DNA of 64,000 nt from Streptomyces sp. NBC_00525 (GTDB lineage Bacteria > Actinomycetota > Actinomycetes > Streptomycetales > Streptomycetaceae), in contig NZ_CP107834.1 of the NCBI RefSeq assembly GCF_036346595.1, positions 4,092,001 through 4,156,000 of the forward strand. Reading direction: 5' to 3'. The translations under genes and the position numbers were made by a program. This document shows, in pieces, positions 63,868 through 64,000 of this stretch. How positions within the stretch are numbered: the first letter of the stretch is position 1; every line of letters starts with the position of its first letter. A model generated the notes under the pieces. It saw only the letters and a program-made list of their open reading frames with translations. It did no database searches and had not been told where the DNA came from.

Positions 63868-64000
63868 TTACGAGCCCTTGCGCGCGCCGCCGACCGCGCC
63901 CAGCGCGCCGAGCGCCAGGAAGAGGTACGTCTTGCCGTCGGCCCCCTCGTTCCACGCCTTGGTGAGCACGTCGAAGTGGTCGAAGAAGACGCTGGTCACC
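63868..64000 (-). CDS. C-terminal end of a small membrane protein (runs off right edge)
   Basis: The last 44 codons of a leftward gene are visible, ending FFDHFDVLTKAWNEGADGKTYLFLALGALGAVGGARKGS and a TAA stop at 63868. A hydrophobic stretch near the end (YLFLALGALGAVGG) suggests a C-terminal membrane helix. G/C bias at third positions and the stop just beyond a strong bidirectional hairpin support a real gene. The family cannot be named from this fragment. Confidence 0.6.
   Translation of the reverse strand, partial: VTSVFFDHFDVLTKAWNEGADGKTYLFLALGALGAVGGARKGS

Overview
The window looks like Streptomyces chromosome. GC content is very high throughout with strong G/C at third codon positions, GTG starts and overlapping stop/start codons are common, and the right end carries a developmental and housekeeping block that I recognise by protein sequence: groES-groEL1 with CIRCE operators, whiD, bldM, shbA, guaB and a guaB3-type paralogue.

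Region 1 (1-25821) is a hybrid NRPS/PKS biosynthetic gene cluster that continues past the left edge. A leftward operon holds a TubC-docked NRPS (Cy-like condensation, cysteine-like adenylation, carrier, thioesterase), an acyl-CoA-dehydrogenase-type flavoprotein and a carbamoyltransferase. Two acetyltransferase genes and a LuxR-type regulator follow. A rightward operon, with most genes overlapping by 1-8 bases, runs from an EPSP-synthase homologue through a class III aminotransferase, an FrhB-type iron-sulfur flavoprotein, a medium-chain dehydrogenase, an adenylation-carrier protein, a KS-AT-KR-ACP polyketide synthase, a luciferase-like monooxygenase, a free-standing condensation domain, a KAS III-like protein, a flavin reductase and a 14-helix exporter. 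My inference is that the first four enzymes make an amino-bearing carbocyclic acid from a shikimate-pathway intermediate. The A-carrier protein would load it, the PKS would add one reduced C2 unit, and the NRPS would add a cysteine-like residue and release the product; alpha-hydroxylation and carbamoylation would be tailoring steps. Four core enzymes lack residues normally needed for catalysis, so the chemistry is probably not textbook.

Region 2 (25902-32687) is leftward sugar and redox metabolism: cupin, DJ-1-like and HAD-phosphatase genes, a strong hairpin, then an MFS transporter, a secreted SMP-30-like propeller, glucose-6-phosphate dehydrogenase and a second DJ-1-like protein.

Region 3 (33065-47935) is core genome: glmS, acpS, NAD(P)HX repair, DUF488, alr, a hydrolase, tsaE, a 57-residue ORF beneath a long palindrome, a catalytically dead L,D-transpeptidase-like protein, tsaB-rimI-tsaD, two small conserved proteins, a lipoprotein deacetylase whose ribosome binding site lies in a 16-bp perfect hairpin, and groES-groEL1.

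Region 4 (48143-58714) holds a DUF981 membrane protein, a sugar ABC transporter operon with its regulator and a divergent DUF2264 gene sharing a promoter motif, an SDR, and a MOSC/LysR divergent pair. Region 5 (58796-64000) is whiD, bldM (with a sigma-BldN-type promoter), shbA, guaB and guaB3, ending in the 3' end of a small membrane-protein gene.
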